Source: Myceligenerans pegani (GTDB lineage Bacteria; Actinomycetota; Actinomycetes; Actinomycetales; Cellulomonadaceae). Taken from it: 64,000 bases of DNA. The position numbers and the translations under genes were made by a program. Below, one piece after another: positions 1 to 13,424 of the stretch. The notes below the pieces were generated by a model, which did not search any database, was not told where the DNA came from, and saw only the letters and a program-made list of their open reading frames with translations. Every line of letters starts with the position of its first letter. The first letter of the stretch is position 1. The stretch is taken from contig NZ_JADBGR010000057.1 in assembly GCF_014892515.1 (NCBI RefSeq), forward strand, positions 62,001 to 126,000. Reading direction: 5' to 3'.

Positions 1-51
1 ACGGCGCGCGCCCACGCCGGACCGGAACGCTGGATGGAGGGGCCCCGTTGA
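1..51 (+). CDS. 3' end of an upstream gene (partial)
   Basis: One frame stays open from the window edge and ends at TGA 49-51, giving a 16-residue tail ending in ERWMEGPR. That stop overlaps the TTG start of the next gene (TTGA), a usual translational-coupling arrangement in this region. The stretch is too short to assign a family, and it could be chance in such GC-rich DNA. Confidence 0.4.
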   Translation, partial: TARAHAGPERWMEGPR

Positions 52-1031
52 CCACACCGCCCACACCGACCGAACCGGCCGCGGGATCCGCGGCCAGGCC
101 CGGCAGGCTGGGGGTCGGCGTCGTGGGCGCCGGGCGGGTCGGCGCGGTCCTGGGCAGCGCCCTGCGGGCCGCGGGACACACCGTCGTCGGCGCCAGCGGC
201 ATCTCCGAGGCGTCGCGTGAGCGCATCGCGACGCTGCTGCCCGGCGTGCCGGTGTGCGAGGTCGCGGAGGTGGTGGAGCGAGCCGAGCTCGTGCTGCTCG
301 CGGTGCCCGACGACGCCCTCGCGCCGCTCGTCGCCGGGCTCGCGGACACCGGGGCGTGGCAGGCCGGCCAGCTCGCGGTGCACACGTCGGGAGCGGCGGG
401 GACGGCGGTGCTGGAGCCGGCCCGTGCGGCCGGTGCGATCCCTCTCGCGATCCATCCCGCGATGACGTTCACCGGCACCTCGCTGGACCTGGCCCGGCTG
501 GAGGGCTGCACCTTCGCGGTGACGGCCCCGGCCGCGGTGCAGCCGATCGGGCAGGCGCTCGTCGTGGAGATCGGCGGGGAACCGGTCATCGTGCCGGAGG
601 AGGCGCGCGTGCTGTACCACGCGGCGCTCGCGCACGGTGCGAATCACCTGGTGGTGCTCGTCGCGCAGGCGGCGCAGGCGCTGCGGGAGGCGGGGATCGC
701 CGCGCCCGGCAGGGTGCTGGCGCCGCTGCTGGGCGCGGCCCTGGAGTCGGCGACCCGGGCGGCGGACGCCGCGGGCGACGAGGGCCCGGGCGCGATCATG
801 GCGCTCACGGGCCCCGTGTCGCGGGGCGACGTGGGCACCGTGGAGCGGCACACCGAGGCGCTGGCGGACCTCGCGGCGCGCACGGGCGCGACCGATATCC
901 CGGCCGGGTACGGCGAGCTCGCCCGCGGCGCGACGCGCCGCGCCCTGGCGAGTCACCGCATCGGTGACGACGCGGCGAGCGCGCTGCTGGACGCGCTGGA
1001 CCGGGCTCGCGCGGAGAGGAAGGGCCACTGA
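48..1031 (+). CDS. Rossmann-like, DUF2520 domain oxidoreductase-type protein
   Basis: A 327-residue predicted cytosolic protein. A dinucleotide-binding fold opens at about residue 21, with the glycine motif GAGRVG at 27-32, followed by a 6-phosphogluconate-dehydrogenase-like alpha-helical C-terminal half (DUF2520) after about residue 160, including the AIHPAMTF motif. The family usually sits directly before panC, as here, and resembles ketopantoate reductase. A role as an NADP-dependent reductase linked to pantothenate synthesis is inferred, not shown. The start is TTG at 48, backed by the purine-rich GGATGGAGGGG 6-10 bases upstream. The stop overlaps the panC start (TGATG). Confidence 0.85.
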   Translation: MTTPPTPTEPAAGSAARPGRLGVGVVGAGRVGAVLGSALRAAGHTVVGASGISEASRERIATLLPGVPVCEVAEVVERAELVLLAVPDDALAPLVAGLADTGAWQAGQLAVHTSGAAGTAVLEPARAAGAIPLAIHPAMTFTGTSLDLARLEGCTFAVTAPAAVQPIGQALVVEIGGEPVIVPEEARVLYHAALAHGANHLVVLVAQAAQALREAGIAAPGRVLAPLLGAALESATRAADAAGDEGPGAIMALTGPVSRGDVGTVERHTEALADLAARTGATDIPAGYGELARGATRRALASHRIGDDAASALLDALDRARAERKGH

Positions 1032-2125
1032 TGACGCCGAGGACCGACGACGCCGGGCCGATGGGCGGCCGTGACACGGACGCGGGGAATCTCGTCCGCG
1101 GGGCCGACGTGATCGCCGCGGAGGAGGCGGCGGAGAGCGGCGACGCGGGCGTGGCGAGCGGCGACGCGGGCGTGGCGAGCGGCGACGCCGCGGCTGGGGC
1201 CGACGGCCCCGCGGTGCCCCCGGCCCGCCCACTGGTCGTCCGCACGCGTAACGACCTGCGCGAGGCCCTGGTGCGGTGGACGATGTCGGCCCCGATCGCC
1301 AGCGTGACCGGCGAGGGCCCGGCGCGCCGCGCCGTCGTGATGACGATGGGCGCCCTGCACGAGGGGCACCTGGAGCTCGTCCGGCAGGCCCGGGCCGCGG
1401 CCGGGCCGGGCGGTCAGGTCGTGCTGACGATCTTCGTCAACCCGCTCCAGTTCGGCGAGGGCGAGGACCTCGAGGCGTACCCCCGGGACCTGGAGGGCGA
1501 CGTGGAGAAGCTGGCGTCGGTGGGTGCCGACGTGGTGTTCGCGCCCGGGCCCGACGTCGTCTACCCGTACGGGGACCCGATCGTGCGGGTGTCGGCGGGG
1601 CGGATCGGCCGGGTGCTGGAGGGCGAGTTCCGGCCGGGCCACATGGACGGCGTCCTCACCGTGGTGCTCAAGCTGCTGCACCTGGTGCGGCCGGACGTGG
1701 CACTGTTCGGTCAGAAGGACGCGCAGCAGCTTCTCGCCGTGCGGCGCATGGTCGCCGACCTGGACCTGGACGCGGAGATCCTCGGCGTCCCGACGGTGCG
1801 GGACCGGGACGGCCTCGCCCTGTCGTCCCGCAACGCCTACCTGTCCGATGCCGAGCGTGAGCGTGCCCTCGCCCTGTCCCGGGCACTGCGGGCGGGGCAG
1901 GAGGCGGGGCCCGGTGGCGCCGCCGAGGTGCGGCGCGCGGCGTCGGAGGTCCTCAACGCCGCCGAGGGCGTCGACGTGGACTACCTCGCACTCGTCGATC
2001 CGATTACCGTTGATGATGTGCCCGACGACCACTCGGGCCCCGCGCTGCTCCTGGTGGCGGCGCGGGTGGGCACCACCAGACTGATCGACAACCAGACTGT
2101 CGAGGTGTCGTCGCAGGTCACGTAG
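1031..2125 (+). CDS. panC: pantothenate synthetase (pantoate--beta-alanine ligase)
   Basis: Joins pantoate and beta-alanine with ATP, the last step of vitamin B5 synthesis. The nucleotidyltransferase signature HEGH is at residues 110-113, FGQKD at 226-230 and LSSRN at 264-268. The protein is 364 residues, against about 280-310 for the family. The excess is an N-terminal extension of about 65 residues containing near-exact repeats of SGDAGVA, so a later start is possible. However, ATG 1031 overlaps the previous stop and no better-placed start with a ribosome site is evident. It forms a cluster with panD, which supplies beta-alanine. Confidence 0.95.
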   Translation: MTPRTDDAGPMGGRDTDAGNLVRGADVIAAEEAAESGDAGVASGDAGVASGDAAAGADGPAVPPARPLVVRTRNDLREALVRWTMSAPIASVTGEGPARRAVVMTMGALHEGHLELVRQARAAAGPGGQVVLTIFVNPLQFGEGEDLEAYPRDLEGDVEKLASVGADVVFAPGPDVVYPYGDPIVRVSAGRIGRVLEGEFRPGHMDGVLTVVLKLLHLVRPDVALFGQKDAQQLLAVRRMVADLDLDAEILGVPTVRDRDGLALSSRNAYLSDAERERALALSRALRAGQEAGPGGAAEVRRAASEVLNAAEGVDVDYLALVDPITVDDVPDDHSGPALLLVAARVGTTRLIDNQTVEVSSQVT

Positions 2126-2169
2126 GTGATCGAGGTGCGGCGGGCACGAGAGTCCAGGAGGCACGAAGC

Positions 2170-2796
2170 GTGAACGACACTCCGCACCGGGCACCTGTAC
2201 GCCGCCCGGCGTCGCTGCAGCGGCCGATGATGATCGCCAAGATCCACCGCGCCACGGTCACTCAGGCCGACCTGCACTATGTGGGATCCATCACCGTCGA
2301 CTCCGATCTGCTGGACGCGGTGGACCTCGTCCCGGGACAGCAGGTCGACGTCGTCGACGTGACCAACGGCGCGCGGCTCACCACCTACGTCATCCCCGGC
2401 GAACCCGGCTCCGGGCAGATCTGCATCAACGGCGCGGCGGCGCACCTCGTCGATCCCGGTGACATCGTCATCATCATCGGCTACGGGATGCTCTCCGACG
2501 CGGACGCGCGCACGTTCCTGCCGAACGTCGTGTTCGTGGACGAGAACAACCGGATCGTGGAACGCAGCGACGAGCCCGGCCACGTGCCCGACGGCTACGG
2601 CCTCACCGAGAGCGGCCTCCCGATCGAGCCCTACCAGCAGGCCGGGCTCGTGCGGACGGCCGCGGGCCGGATGGCCGGCGAGGTGGCCGGGGCGGTGGAC
2701 GTCCCCGGAGCCGGGCGAGACCCGGTGGCCGGGCCCGATGCCGGGACACCGGGCGGCGCGGAGGCCGGCGACCCCGTCCCGTCGCGCGGCGCATGA
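2170..2796 (+). CDS. panD: aspartate 1-decarboxylase proenzyme
   Basis: Makes beta-alanine from aspartate for PanC. The self-cleavage site is visible as HYVGS, with Gly39-Ser40 as the bond expected to generate the pyruvoyl group; the conserved KIHRATVT stretch with the active-site lysine starts at residue 24. GTG 2170 is chosen because AGGAGG lies 8 bases upstream; ATG codons at 2227/2230 would give the canonical N-terminus but lack a ribosome site. At 208 residues it is longer than the usual 120-140, with about 20 extra N-terminal residues and a low-complexity Gly/Ala/Pro tail. Its stop overlaps the nadB start (ATGA). Confidence 0.95.
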   Translation: MNDTPHRAPVRRPASLQRPMMIAKIHRATVTQADLHYVGSITVDSDLLDAVDLVPGQQVDVVDVTNGARLTTYVIPGEPGSGQICINGAAAHLVDPGDIVIIIGYGMLSDADARTFLPNVVFVDENNRIVERSDEPGHVPDGYGLTESGLPIEPYQQAGLVRTAAGRMAGEVAGAVDVPGAGRDPVAGPDAGTPGGAEAGDPVPSRGA

Positions 2797-4475
2797 CGTT
2801 ACCCACCGCGCGGCTCGCGCGGGCCCTGGCCGCGCCCGCGCCGGGCTGGAGCACCCGGGTGGACGCGGTGGTCGTCGGTTCCGGGATCGCCGGCCTGACG
2901 GCCGCGCTCGAGCTCCGCACGCGTGTGCCCCGGGTCCTGCTCGTGACGAAGGGCGAGCTGTCCAGCGGTTCCACCGTGTGGGCGCAGGGCGGCATCGCCG
3001 CCGCGCTCGACCCGCAGGACACCCCCGAGGCGCACCTGCAGGACACGCTCGCCGCCGGCGGCGGCCTCTCCGCCCACGACGCGGTGAAGGTGCTGGTCAC
3101 CGAGGGCCCGGAGCGGGTCCGCGAACTCGTGGCGCGCGGCGCCGTGTTCGACGCCGGCCCCGGCGGCGACATCGCGCTCACCCGGGAGGGCGGCCATCGC
3201 GCCGACCGGATCGCCCATGCCGGCGGCGACGCGACGGGCGCGGAGATCTCCCGCGCGCTGGTCGCCCAGATCGAGGCGGTCCGGCACGACCCGGGCATCG
3301 AGGTCGTGGAGCACGCCTTGGTCCTGGACATCCTCACGTCCGCGCCGGCGGGGGGCGGCGTGCGCCGCGTCGCCGGGGTGACCCTGCACGTGCGGGGCGA
3401 GGGCAGCCGGGACGGGGTGGGGGCCGTCCTCGCTCCCGTGGTGATCCTCGCGACCGGGGGGATCGGGCAGGTGTTCCGGTCGTCCACCAACCCGGCGGGC
3501 GCCACGGGCGACGGGATCGCGGCGGCGCTGCGGGCCGGGGCCGTCGTCGGCGATCTCGAGTTCGTGCAGTTCCATCCGACGGTGCTGTGGCTCGGGTCCG
3601 GCGCGAAGGGCCAGCTCCCGCTGATCAGCGAGGCCGTGCGGGGCGAGGGCGCCATGCTGCTCGACGTCGACGGCCACCGGTTCATGCCCGGCGTGCACGA
3701 GATGGCGGAGCTCGCGCCGCGGGACGTCGTCGCGCACGCCATCGTCCGGCAGATGGCCGCGACCAGCGCCGACAACGTGCTGCTCGACGTGCGGCACCTC
3801 GGCCGGGCGTTCCTCTCCCGGCGGTTCCCGACCATCACCCGGCGGCTCGCCGAGCTCGGCATCGACTGGTCCGAGGAACCGGTGCCTGTCGCGCCGGCCC
3901 AGCACTACCACTCGGGCGGGGTCGTGACCGACCTGGCGGGGAGCTCGTCGGTGCCCGGCCTGTACGCGGTGGGGGAGGTGGCCTGCACGGGCGTGCACGG
4001 CGCGAACCGGTTGGCGTCCAACTCGCTGCTGGAAGGGCTGGTGTTCGCGCACCGGGCCGCCCACGACGTCGCCGAACGATTCGCGGCGGGGAACCTGTCC
4101 ACGGCTCCCGAGCCGGCCGAGCGGCCCGGCGGGAGCGCCCTGGTCGCCGCGGTGGCGCGGTCCCGCGTGCAGAAGGCGATGTCGGACGGGTCGGGCGTGA
4201 TCCGCACGGCGGCGTCGCTCGCCCGGACCGACGAGCGGCTGGCCGCCGTACGCTCGGACGCGCACGTCGCGGCCGAGGTCGTCGCCCAGCCGCAGGCCGC
4301 CGAATGGGAGACCACGAACGTGCACCAGGTCTCGCGTGCCCTGACCCGGGCGGCGTGGCTCCGCACGGAGTCCCGCGGCGGCCACTTCCGCGCCGACCAC
4401 CCGCGGCCCGACCCGGACTGGGAACGCCGCGTCCTGGTCTACCTGGACGACGACGGCGTACTCCGCGTGCGCTGA
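2793..4475 (+). CDS. nadB: L-aspartate oxidase
   Basis: Flavoenzyme oxidising aspartate to iminoaspartate, the first step of de novo NAD synthesis. The FAD-binding GSGIAG is at residues 29-34, and typical family blocks follow ([48 protein letters not shown]). At 560 residues it is full length. It starts on the ATGA overlap with panD, implying coupled translation. The quinolinate synthase partner nadA is not in the window, and nadC lies 4.5 kb downstream instead of adjacent. Confidence 0.97.
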   Translation: MTLPTARLARALAAPAPGWSTRVDAVVVGSGIAGLTAALELRTRVPRVLLVTKGELSSGSTVWAQGGIAAALDPQDTPEAHLQDTLAAGGGLSAHDAVKVLVTEGPERVRELVARGAVFDAGPGGDIALTREGGHRADRIAHAGGDATGAEISRALVAQIEAVRHDPGIEVVEHALVLDILTSAPAGGGVRRVAGVTLHVRGEGSRDGVGAVLAPVVILATGGIGQVFRSSTNPAGATGDGIAAALRAGAVVGDLEFVQFHPTVLWLGSGAKGQLPLISEAVRGEGAMLLDVDGHRFMPGVHEMAELAPRDVVAHAIVRQMAATSADNVLLDVRHLGRAFLSRRFPTITRRLAELGIDWSEEPVPVAPAQHYHSGGVVTDLAGSSSVPGLYAVGEVACTGVHGANRLASNSLLEGLVFAHRAAHDVAERFAAGNLSTAPEPAERPGGSALVAAVARSRVQKAMSDGSGVIRTAASLARTDERLAAVRSDAHVAAEVVAQPQAAEWETTNVHQVSRALTRAAWLRTESRGGHFRADHPRPDPDWERRVLVYLDDDGVLRVR

Positions 4476-4503
4476 CACCCGCTCAAGAGATCGAGGTCGA
4501 ACA

Positions 4504-4529
4504 GCGTGACGTCGATATCGACGTCACGC
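4504..4529. promoter_or_regulatory. perfect 26-bp palindrome, candidate operator
   Basis: Two exact 13-base arms (left arm GCGTGACGTCGAT) meet with no spacer, 29 bases after the nadB stop and 60 bases before the likely start of the next gene. No T-run follows, so an operator for a dimeric regulator fits better than a terminator. The bound protein is unknown. Confidence 0.6.
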
Positions 4530-4589
4530 CGGCGGAAGGCCGGGGTGTGCCGTCCGGGGCCCTGGCCTGGATCCGACATGATGGGCCTC

Positions 4590-5063
4590 ATGAACGACGA
4601 CGCGCAGACAGCCCTCGCCGAGGTGACCGAGCAGGAGACCGAGCTGGTCCTGACCGCCTTCACGCACGACGACGCCTGGCGGCTGGGCTCGCGGCTCACC
4701 GAGCTCGCGACGGAGCGGGAGCTTCCCGTGACGATCGACATCCGCACGGGGACGCAGCAGGTGTTCCATGCCGCACGCCCGGGGACGACGCCGGACAACG
4801 ACTCCTGGGTGGAACGCAAGGTGCGGGTGGTCTACCGGTTCGGCGCGTCGTCGTACCGGGTGGGCCTGGAGGCGCGGGCCAAGGGCGGGGACTTCAACGC
4901 CACCCACGGCCTCCCGCTCCAGGAGTACGCCGCGCACGGCGGAGCGTTCCCGATCCGGGTGGCCGGGGTGGGGATCGTCGGCGTGGTGACGGTCTCGGGC
5001 CTGGCGCAACAGGACGACCACGCCCTGGTGGTCGAGGCGCTGCGCGAGCTGGTCGCGGGGTAG
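4590..5063 (+). CDS. UPF0303 / GlcG-HbpS-like (DUF336) protein
   Basis: A 157-residue predicted cytosolic protein of the heme-degrading/HbpS-like superfamily. Recognisable features are the alternating helix-strand pattern and the GLEARAKGGDFNATHGL and HGGAFPIRVAGVGIVGVVTVSGL blocks typical of this fold. Family members bind small ligands or heme; the function here is unproven. ATG 4590 is preferred over the longer reading from GTG 4506, because the upstream part overlaps a perfect palindrome and has no family-like sequence. CATGAT at 4577-4582 could be a -10 for a near-leaderless mRNA. It precedes the oxoprolinase gene and may share its function. Confidence 0.8.
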   Translation: MNDDAQTALAEVTEQETELVLTAFTHDDAWRLGSRLTELATERELPVTIDIRTGTQQVFHAARPGTTPDNDSWVERKVRVVYRFGASSYRVGLEARAKGGDFNATHGLPLQEYAAHGGAFPIRVAGVGIVGVVTVSGLAQQDDHALVVEALRELVAG

Positions 5064-5130
5064 AACCGCGGGGTGAAACCGGCACCGGGCGGGATGACGG
5101 ACAACAGCGGCACCCCGCCCGGTCGCTGAC

Positions 5131-5136
5131 TACCCT
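5131..5136 (+). promoter_or_regulatory. -10 element of a leaderless promoter (5-oxoprolinase)
   Basis: TACCCT ends exactly six bases before ATG 5143, so transcription is predicted to begin at the A of the start codon. No ribosome-binding purine run is present. No good -35 is seen. Confidence 0.5.
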
Positions 5137-5142
5137 CGGCGC

Positions 5143-8952
<3,810 letters not shown>

Positions 8953-8961
8953 GTTGTGGGC

Positions 8962-9885
8962 GTGAGTACTGCCGATGTCGTTCCGTCCGTCGTCGAGCCC
9001 GGGCTCGATCCCGCGTGGATCGCGCGCACCGTCGCCGTCGCGCTCGACGAGGATCTCGGTCCCGCGCCCGGTCGGGACGTGACCACGCAGGCGACGATCC
9101 CGCGGTCGGCCACCGGCACCGCGGACCTCGTGGCGCGGGAGGACGGGACGGTCGCCGGGCTCGTCGTCGTCCCCGAGACGCTGCTCCAGGTCGCCGAGCG
9201 ACTCGGCCTGGACGTGCCGGAGGTCACGTTCGAGGCCCGGGACGGGGACGACGTCGGACGCGGGCGGGTGCTCGCCACGATCGCCGGGCCGGTCCAGGCG
9301 CTGCTCGTCGCGGAGCGCACCATCCTGAACCTGGCCTCCCGGGCCTCCGGCGTGGCGACCGCGACCCGTGCGTTCGCCCGCGCCCTGGAGGGGACGGGAG
9401 CCCGGGTGCTCGACACCCGCAAGACCACGCCGGGCCTGCGCGCCCTGCAGAAGTACGCGGTCCGGGCCGGGGGTGGCACCAACAAGCGGATGGGCCTGTA
9501 CGACGTCGCCATGGTCAAGGACAACCATGTCGTGGCGGCGGGGTCCGTCGCCGGCGCCGTGGCGGCCGTCCGAGCGGCCTTCCCCGACGTCGACATCCAG
9601 GTGGAGGCGGACACGACCGAGCAGGCGATCGAGGCCCTCGGCGCCGGGGCCGACTTCCTCCTGCTCGACAACATGCCGACCCACGTCCTCGCCGAGACCG
9701 TCAGGGCCGTGCGCGATCGCGAGGGCCGCGACGGTGCTCCCGCGCACGTCGAACTCGAGGCCACGGGCAACCTCACGCTGGACCGGGCCCGCGAGGTCGC
9801 CGCCACCGGTGTCGACTACCTGAGCGTGGGCGCCCTCACCCACAGCGCCCCGATCCTGGACCTGGCCCTCGACCTCCGGCCCTGA
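8962..9885 (+). CDS. nadC: nicotinate-nucleotide diphosphorylase (quinolinate phosphoribosyltransferase)
   Basis: Converts quinolinate and PRPP to nicotinate mononucleotide, completing the de novo branch opened by NadB. Family signatures include LNLASRASGVAT, DTRKTTPGLRALQKYAV (PRPP/quinolinate-binding arginine and lysines), KDNHV, and the closing ATGNLTLDRAREVAATGVDYLSVGALTHS. It is 307 residues from GTG 8962, normal for the family; a start two codons earlier (GTG 8956) is possible. In many relatives a type III pantothenate kinase gene (coaX) follows, but here lysS follows directly. Confidence 0.95.
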   Translation: MSTADVVPSVVEPGLDPAWIARTVAVALDEDLGPAPGRDVTTQATIPRSATGTADLVAREDGTVAGLVVVPETLLQVAERLGLDVPEVTFEARDGDDVGRGRVLATIAGPVQALLVAERTILNLASRASGVATATRAFARALEGTGARVLDTRKTTPGLRALQKYAVRAGGGTNKRMGLYDVAMVKDNHVVAAGSVAGAVAAVRAAFPDVDIQVEADTTEQAIEALGAGADFLLLDNMPTHVLAETVRAVRDREGRDGAPAHVELEATGNLTLDRAREVAATGVDYLSVGALTHSAPILDLALDLRP

Positions 9886-9914
9886 GCGGGTCAAGGCGTC
9901 CGGCGGCGCGCCGA

Positions 9915-9920
9915 TAGAAT
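9915..9920 (+). promoter_or_regulatory. -10 element of a leaderless promoter (lysS)
   Basis: TAGAAT ends six bases before GTG 9927, the lysS start. There is no Shine-Dalgarno sequence between them. Confidence 0.5.
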
Positions 9921-9926
9921 CTCTGG

Positions 9927-11447
9927 GTGACTTCCGAGACCACCGCGACCAGCCCCGCGCCCGAGACCGACGACCTGCCCGAGCAGACCCGCGTCCGGCG
10001 CGAGAAGCGCGAGCGGATCCTCGCTCGCGGCGACGCCGCCTACCCGGTGAACCTCCCGGTCACGCACACGATCGCGCAGATCCGTGAGGGCTACGGGTAC
10101 CTCGGGGACGGCGAGGAGACGGACGACGTCGCGGGCGTCGCCGGCCGCGTCGTCTTTCTCCGCAACACGGGCAAGCTCTGCTTCGTGACCCTCCAGGACG
10201 GCGAGGGCGGCCGCCTGCAGGCCATGCTGAGCCAGAAGGTCGTGGGCGAGGAGGCCCTTGCGAACTTCAAGGCCGACGTCGACCTGGGCGACCACCTCTT
10301 CGTGCACGGCAGGATCGGCTCGTCGCGTCGCGGCGAACTGAGCGTGTTCGCCGACGAGTGGCGCATGGCCGCGAAGGCGCTGCGGCCGCTCCCGGTCCTG
10401 CACAAGGAGCTGTCGGAGGAGGCGCGGGTCCGCCAGCGGTACGTGGACCTCATCGCCCGGCCCGCCGCGCGCGACATGGTGCGGCTGCGCGCCGGCGTGA
10501 TGCGCTCGCTGCGGGAGAACTTCCACCGCCGGGGCTTCCTCGAGGTGGAGACCCCGATGCTGCAGACCGTCGCGTCCGGCGCCTCGGCCCGCCCGTTCTC
10601 GACGCACATGAACGCCTACGACATGGAGCTCTTCCTCCGGATCGCGCCGGAGCTGTTCCTCAAGAAGGCCGTCGTCGGTGGCGTGGAGAAGGTCTTCGAG
10701 ATCAACCGGAACTTCCGCAACGAAGGCGCGGACTCGTCGCACTCCCCGGAGTTCGCGATGATCGAGGCCTACGAGGCGTACGGCGATTACGACACGATCG
10801 GGGCGCTCACCCAGGACCTCGTCCAGACGGCGGCGAACGACGTGCTCGGAAGCACCGTGGTGACACTTCCGGACGGTGAGGAATACGACCTCGGCGGCGA
10901 GTGGGCGCAGATCACGATGTACGGATCACTCTCCGAGGCGATCGGTGAGGAGATCACGCCCGAGACCGGTGTTGAACACCTGACCAAGCTCGCGGACAAG
11001 GCCGAGATCTCTCTCGACCCCAAGAAGGCGAATCACGGCAAGCTCGTCGAGGAGCTGTGGGAGCATCACGTGGGTGACGGCTTGTATGCCCCGACGTTCG
11101 TGCGCGACTTCCCGGTGGAGACCTCTCCGCTCACGCGGGAACACCGGAGTATTTCCGGCCAGGTCGAGAAGTGGGACCTGTACGTGCGCGGATTCGAGCT
11201 CGGCACGGGCTACTCCGAGCTCGTCGACCCGGTGGTCCAGCGGCAGCGTTTCGAGCAGCAGGCCCGGATGGCCGCGGTCGGGGACGAGGACGCGATGCCG
11301 ATCGACGAGGACTTCCTCACCGCCATGGAGATCGCGATGCCACCGTCGGGCGGAATGGGCATGGGCGTCGACCGCCTGCTCATGGCGCTCACGGGCCTCG
11401 GCATTCGCGAGACCATCCTGTTCCCCCTCGTCAAGCCGCAGGGCTGA
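9927..11447 (+). CDS. lysS: lysyl-tRNA synthetase, class II
   Basis: Charges tRNA-Lys. The 506-residue protein has an N-terminal OB-fold anticodon-binding domain (about residues 70-170: [22 protein letters not shown]) and a class II catalytic core. Motif 1 includes FLEVETPML, motif 2 is FRNEG...[15 protein letters not shown] and motif 3 is [16 protein letters not shown]. The GTG start gives the expected N-terminus. It is followed 26 bases later by a small membrane protein gene. Confidence 0.97.
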   Translation: MTSETTATSPAPETDDLPEQTRVRREKRERILARGDAAYPVNLPVTHTIAQIREGYGYLGDGEETDDVAGVAGRVVFLRNTGKLCFVTLQDGEGGRLQAMLSQKVVGEEALANFKADVDLGDHLFVHGRIGSSRRGELSVFADEWRMAAKALRPLPVLHKELSEEARVRQRYVDLIARPAARDMVRLRAGVMRSLRENFHRRGFLEVETPMLQTVASGASARPFSTHMNAYDMELFLRIAPELFLKKAVVGGVEKVFEINRNFRNEGADSSHSPEFAMIEAYEAYGDYDTIGALTQDLVQTAANDVLGSTVVTLPDGEEYDLGGEWAQITMYGSLSEAIGEEITPETGVEHLTKLADKAEISLDPKKANHGKLVEELWEHHVGDGLYAPTFVRDFPVETSPLTREHRSISGQVEKWDLYVRGFELGTGYSELVDPVVQRQRFEQQARMAAVGDEDAMPIDEDFLTAMEIAMPPSGGMGMGVDRLLMALTGLGIRETILFPLVKPQG

Positions 11448-11475
11448 CGGTCGACGCGATTGTGAGGATCCTGTG

Positions 11476-11691
11476 GTGGACACATTCGGTGCGGTGATCG
11501 CGGGCCTGCTGCCCTCGATCGGTGTAGGCGTTCTGTTCTGGTTCGCGATGCGAAAGATCATGCGTGCCGATCGTGACGAGCGCCTCGCCATGGAGCGTAT
11601 GGGAAGCGGGTCCCGCGACGGGGCGGGGGATTCTACGGCGACGCCCGCGGAATCCGCCTCCGACGGCGTGGTGTCCAGCGACAATCCCTGA
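11476..11691 (+). CDS. small single-span membrane protein
   Basis: A 71-residue protein with one N-terminal hydrophobic segment (about residues 5-22, FGAVIAGLLPSIGVGVLFWF), then a charged stretch MRKIMRADRDERLAMERM and a Ser/Ala-rich tail. GAGGA at 11464-11468 lies 7 bases before GTG 11476, favouring it over the adjacent GTG 11473. It is placed directly after lysS; small proteins of this kind after lysS are common in related actinobacteria. Function unknown. Confidence 0.75.
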   Translation: MDTFGAVIAGLLPSIGVGVLFWFAMRKIMRADRDERLAMERMGSGSRDGAGDSTATPAESASDGVVSSDNP

Positions 11692-11803
11692 GCCGTGGAA
11701 CCGCTGGTCGCAGAAATTCCCGGCCCGATTCCGCCGGTGCGGGCGGCGGTGCCGCGACGGTGAAGTTTCTGTGTGTACGAAATCTCGGCCAGGGGCCCTT
11801 TGT

Positions 11804-11833
11804 TTGACGGCTGATACACCCGTGCGGCATGCT
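11804..11833 (+). promoter_or_regulatory. candidate lsr2 promoter
   Basis: TTGACG (11804-11809) is followed after 18 bases by CATGCT (11828-11833), inside a locally AT-richer stretch before lsr2. The leader to the start would be about 40 bases and contains AAAGGG as ribosome site. Confidence 0.4.
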
Positions 11834-11880
11834 TTCGACAACACCCAGATGTTTTGTTGAAATGAAAGGGCGTGCGGACA

Positions 11881-12210
11881 ATGGTCCAGAGGGTTCAACT
11901 GGTGCTCGAGGACGACATCGACGGCGGCGTCGCCGATGAGACGGTGAGCTTCGGCCTCGATGGAACCAACTACGAGATCGACCTGAGCAAGGAGCACGCC
12001 GCGGAGCTCCGCGAGGCGTTCGCCCCGTGGGTCGGCGCCGCCCGCAAGGCGAAGTCGACACCGGCGGCGTCGCGCTCGTCCCGGCGCTCGCGCAGCTCGA
12101 ACAACACCGCGGCGATCCGCGAGTGGGCGCGTGCTCAGGGCCACACCGTGAGCGACCGCGGCCGTATCGCCGCCGAGATCGTCGCGGCGTACGAGAAGGC
12201 CAACGCCTGA
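11881..12210 (+). CDS. lsr2: Lsr2 nucleoid-associated protein
   Basis: Actinobacterial histone-like silencer that bridges AT-rich, often foreign, DNA. The 109-residue protein has the N-terminal beta-sheet dimerisation domain (VQRVQLVLEDDIDGG, residues 2-16), a Ser/Arg-rich linker, and a C-terminal DNA-binding helix pair ending in SDRGRIAAEIVAAYEKA. The RGR minor-groove loop (AT-hook-like) is intact. ATG 11881 is chosen because AAAGGG sits 10 bases upstream; GTG 11872 would lie almost on the ribosome site. Confidence 0.97.
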   Translation: MVQRVQLVLEDDIDGGVADETVSFGLDGTNYEIDLSKEHAAELREAFAPWVGAARKAKSTPAASRSSRRSRSSNNTAAIREWARAQGHTVSDRGRIAAEIVAAYEKANA

Positions 12211-12230
12211 GAGACGGTGTGAGCGGGTGA

Positions 12231-12254
12231 CGCGGGGCGGTACCACCGCCCGCG
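12231..12254 (+). terminator. hairpin after lsr2
   Basis: CGCGGGGCGGT pairs with ACCGCCCGCG around a three-base loop with one bulged base. There is no T-run, so termination is only plausible. Confidence 0.4.
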
Positions 12255-12287
12255 GACTCCCGCGCCATCCGCTCGTGGGGCGAGCCC

Positions 12288-12293
12288 TAGGCT
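12288..12293 (+). promoter_or_regulatory. -10 element of a leaderless promoter (lactonase)
   Basis: TAGGCT ends six bases before ATG 12300. The same string TAGGCTGGTC precedes the cysS start. Confidence 0.5.
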
Positions 12294-12299
12294 GGTCCC

Positions 12300-13424
12300 A
12301 TGACCTCGGAGCAAGACTCAGGCACCCGCTCGCTGTGGATCGGCACCTATCCCCGTCCCGGTGCCGATCCCGGTAGCGGTGAGGGAGTGTTCCGCGTCGA
12401 CGTCGACACCGTCACCGGCGCGCTGAGCGACCCGCGGCGTGCGATCGCGCTGCCCGCGCCCTCGTTCCTCGCCGCGCACCCCTCCGGGCGCACGCTCTAC
12501 GCCGTGGGGGAGACCGACCCCGGGTCGCTGACCGTGCTCGGCGTCCACGACGACGGTTCGCTCGTCCCGCGGCGCACCGTCGCCTCGGGCGGCTCTGAAC
12601 CCTGCCACGTCGTGGCAGGCACCAGCCACGTGTGGGTGGCCAACTACGCCGACGGCATCGCGGCGGCATGGCCCACCGACGGTGACGGCCTGCCCACCGC
12701 GAGCCACGAGTCGTTCGGCAACCAGGGCTCCGGCCCGGTCCCCGACCGGCAGGCCGGGCCGCACGCCCACTCCGTGCACCTCCCGGGTGACAGCGCCACC
12801 GCGCTCGTCGCGGACCTGGGTACCGACGAGCTCCGCACCCATCGGGCGGCCCCGGACAGCGGCAGGGGCTCGGAACTCGCCGCGACGTTCCCTCCGGGTG
12901 CGGGCCCCCGGCACCTCGTGGAGCTGCCCGACGGCGCGCTCCTGGTGGCCGGCGAGCTCGACTGCCACCTGCACCTGCTCGTCCCGGACCTCGGCCCGCA
13001 GACGCTGCCCCGCTACCGCCTCGCGGACGGCTTCGCGATCACCGGCGCGACCTGGGGCCCCGACGGTGGTCCCGGCTTCCCGTCGCACCTGACGCTCTCG
13101 CCCGACGGCCGGTACGTGCACGTCGGCGTCCGTGGCCCGGACGTGCTCGCCGTGCTGCGTCTCGAGCGCGTCTTCGCCGGCTGGAAGGCCCGGCACGCCC
13201 TCGACGTGGAACTCGGCGCCGGCGCCTGGCCCCGTCACCACGCCGTCGTCGGACCCGGCCCGTCCGGCGTCGCCGATCCGGCGCGCGCCCACGACCTGAT
13301 CGTCGTCGCCGCCCAGAACACCGGCGAGCTGATCTCCGTGCTCGTGGACCACGCGTCCGGCACGGGGAAGGTCGTCGCACGGCTCCCGTTCCCGGTCCCG
13401 CCCGCCTGCGTGCTGGTGGCCTGA
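12300..13424 (+). CDS. lactonase-family beta-propeller protein (6-phosphogluconolactonase-like)
   Basis: A 374-residue protein related to YbhE-type seven-bladed lactonases. Visible blade motifs are [71 protein letters not shown] and [17 protein letters not shown]. Members hydrolyse 6-phosphogluconolactone or related lactones; the true substrate here is inferred. No signal peptide is seen. Its stop overlaps the mshA start (TGATG), so the two genes are probably cotranscribed. Confidence 0.85.
   Translation: MTSEQDSGTRSLWIGTYPRPGADPGSGEGVFRVDVDTVTGALSDPRRAIALPAPSFLAAHPSGRTLYAVGETDPGSLTVLGVHDDGSLVPRRTVASGGSEPCHVVAGTSHVWVANYADGIAAAWPTDGDGLPTASHESFGNQGSGPVPDRQAGPHAHSVHLPGDSATALVADLGTDELRTHRAAPDSGRGSELAATFPPGAGPRHLVELPDGALLVAGELDCHLHLLVPDLGPQTLPRYRLADGFAITGATWGPDGGPGFPSHLTLSPDGRYVHVGVRGPDVLAVLRLERVFAGWKARHALDVELGAGAWPRHHAVVGPGPSGVADPARAHDLIVVAAQNTGELISVLVDHASGTGKVVARLPFPVPPACVLVA

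Noticed and set aside
2799..4478. 559-codon minus-strand frame opposite nadB
   Set aside because: Antisense shadow of a clearly identified enzyme gene; its composition is not protein-like.
4506..4589. Longer start (GTG 4506) for the UPF0303 protein
   Set aside because: It begins inside a perfect palindrome and adds a basic, non-family N-terminus; ATG 4590 fits the fold.
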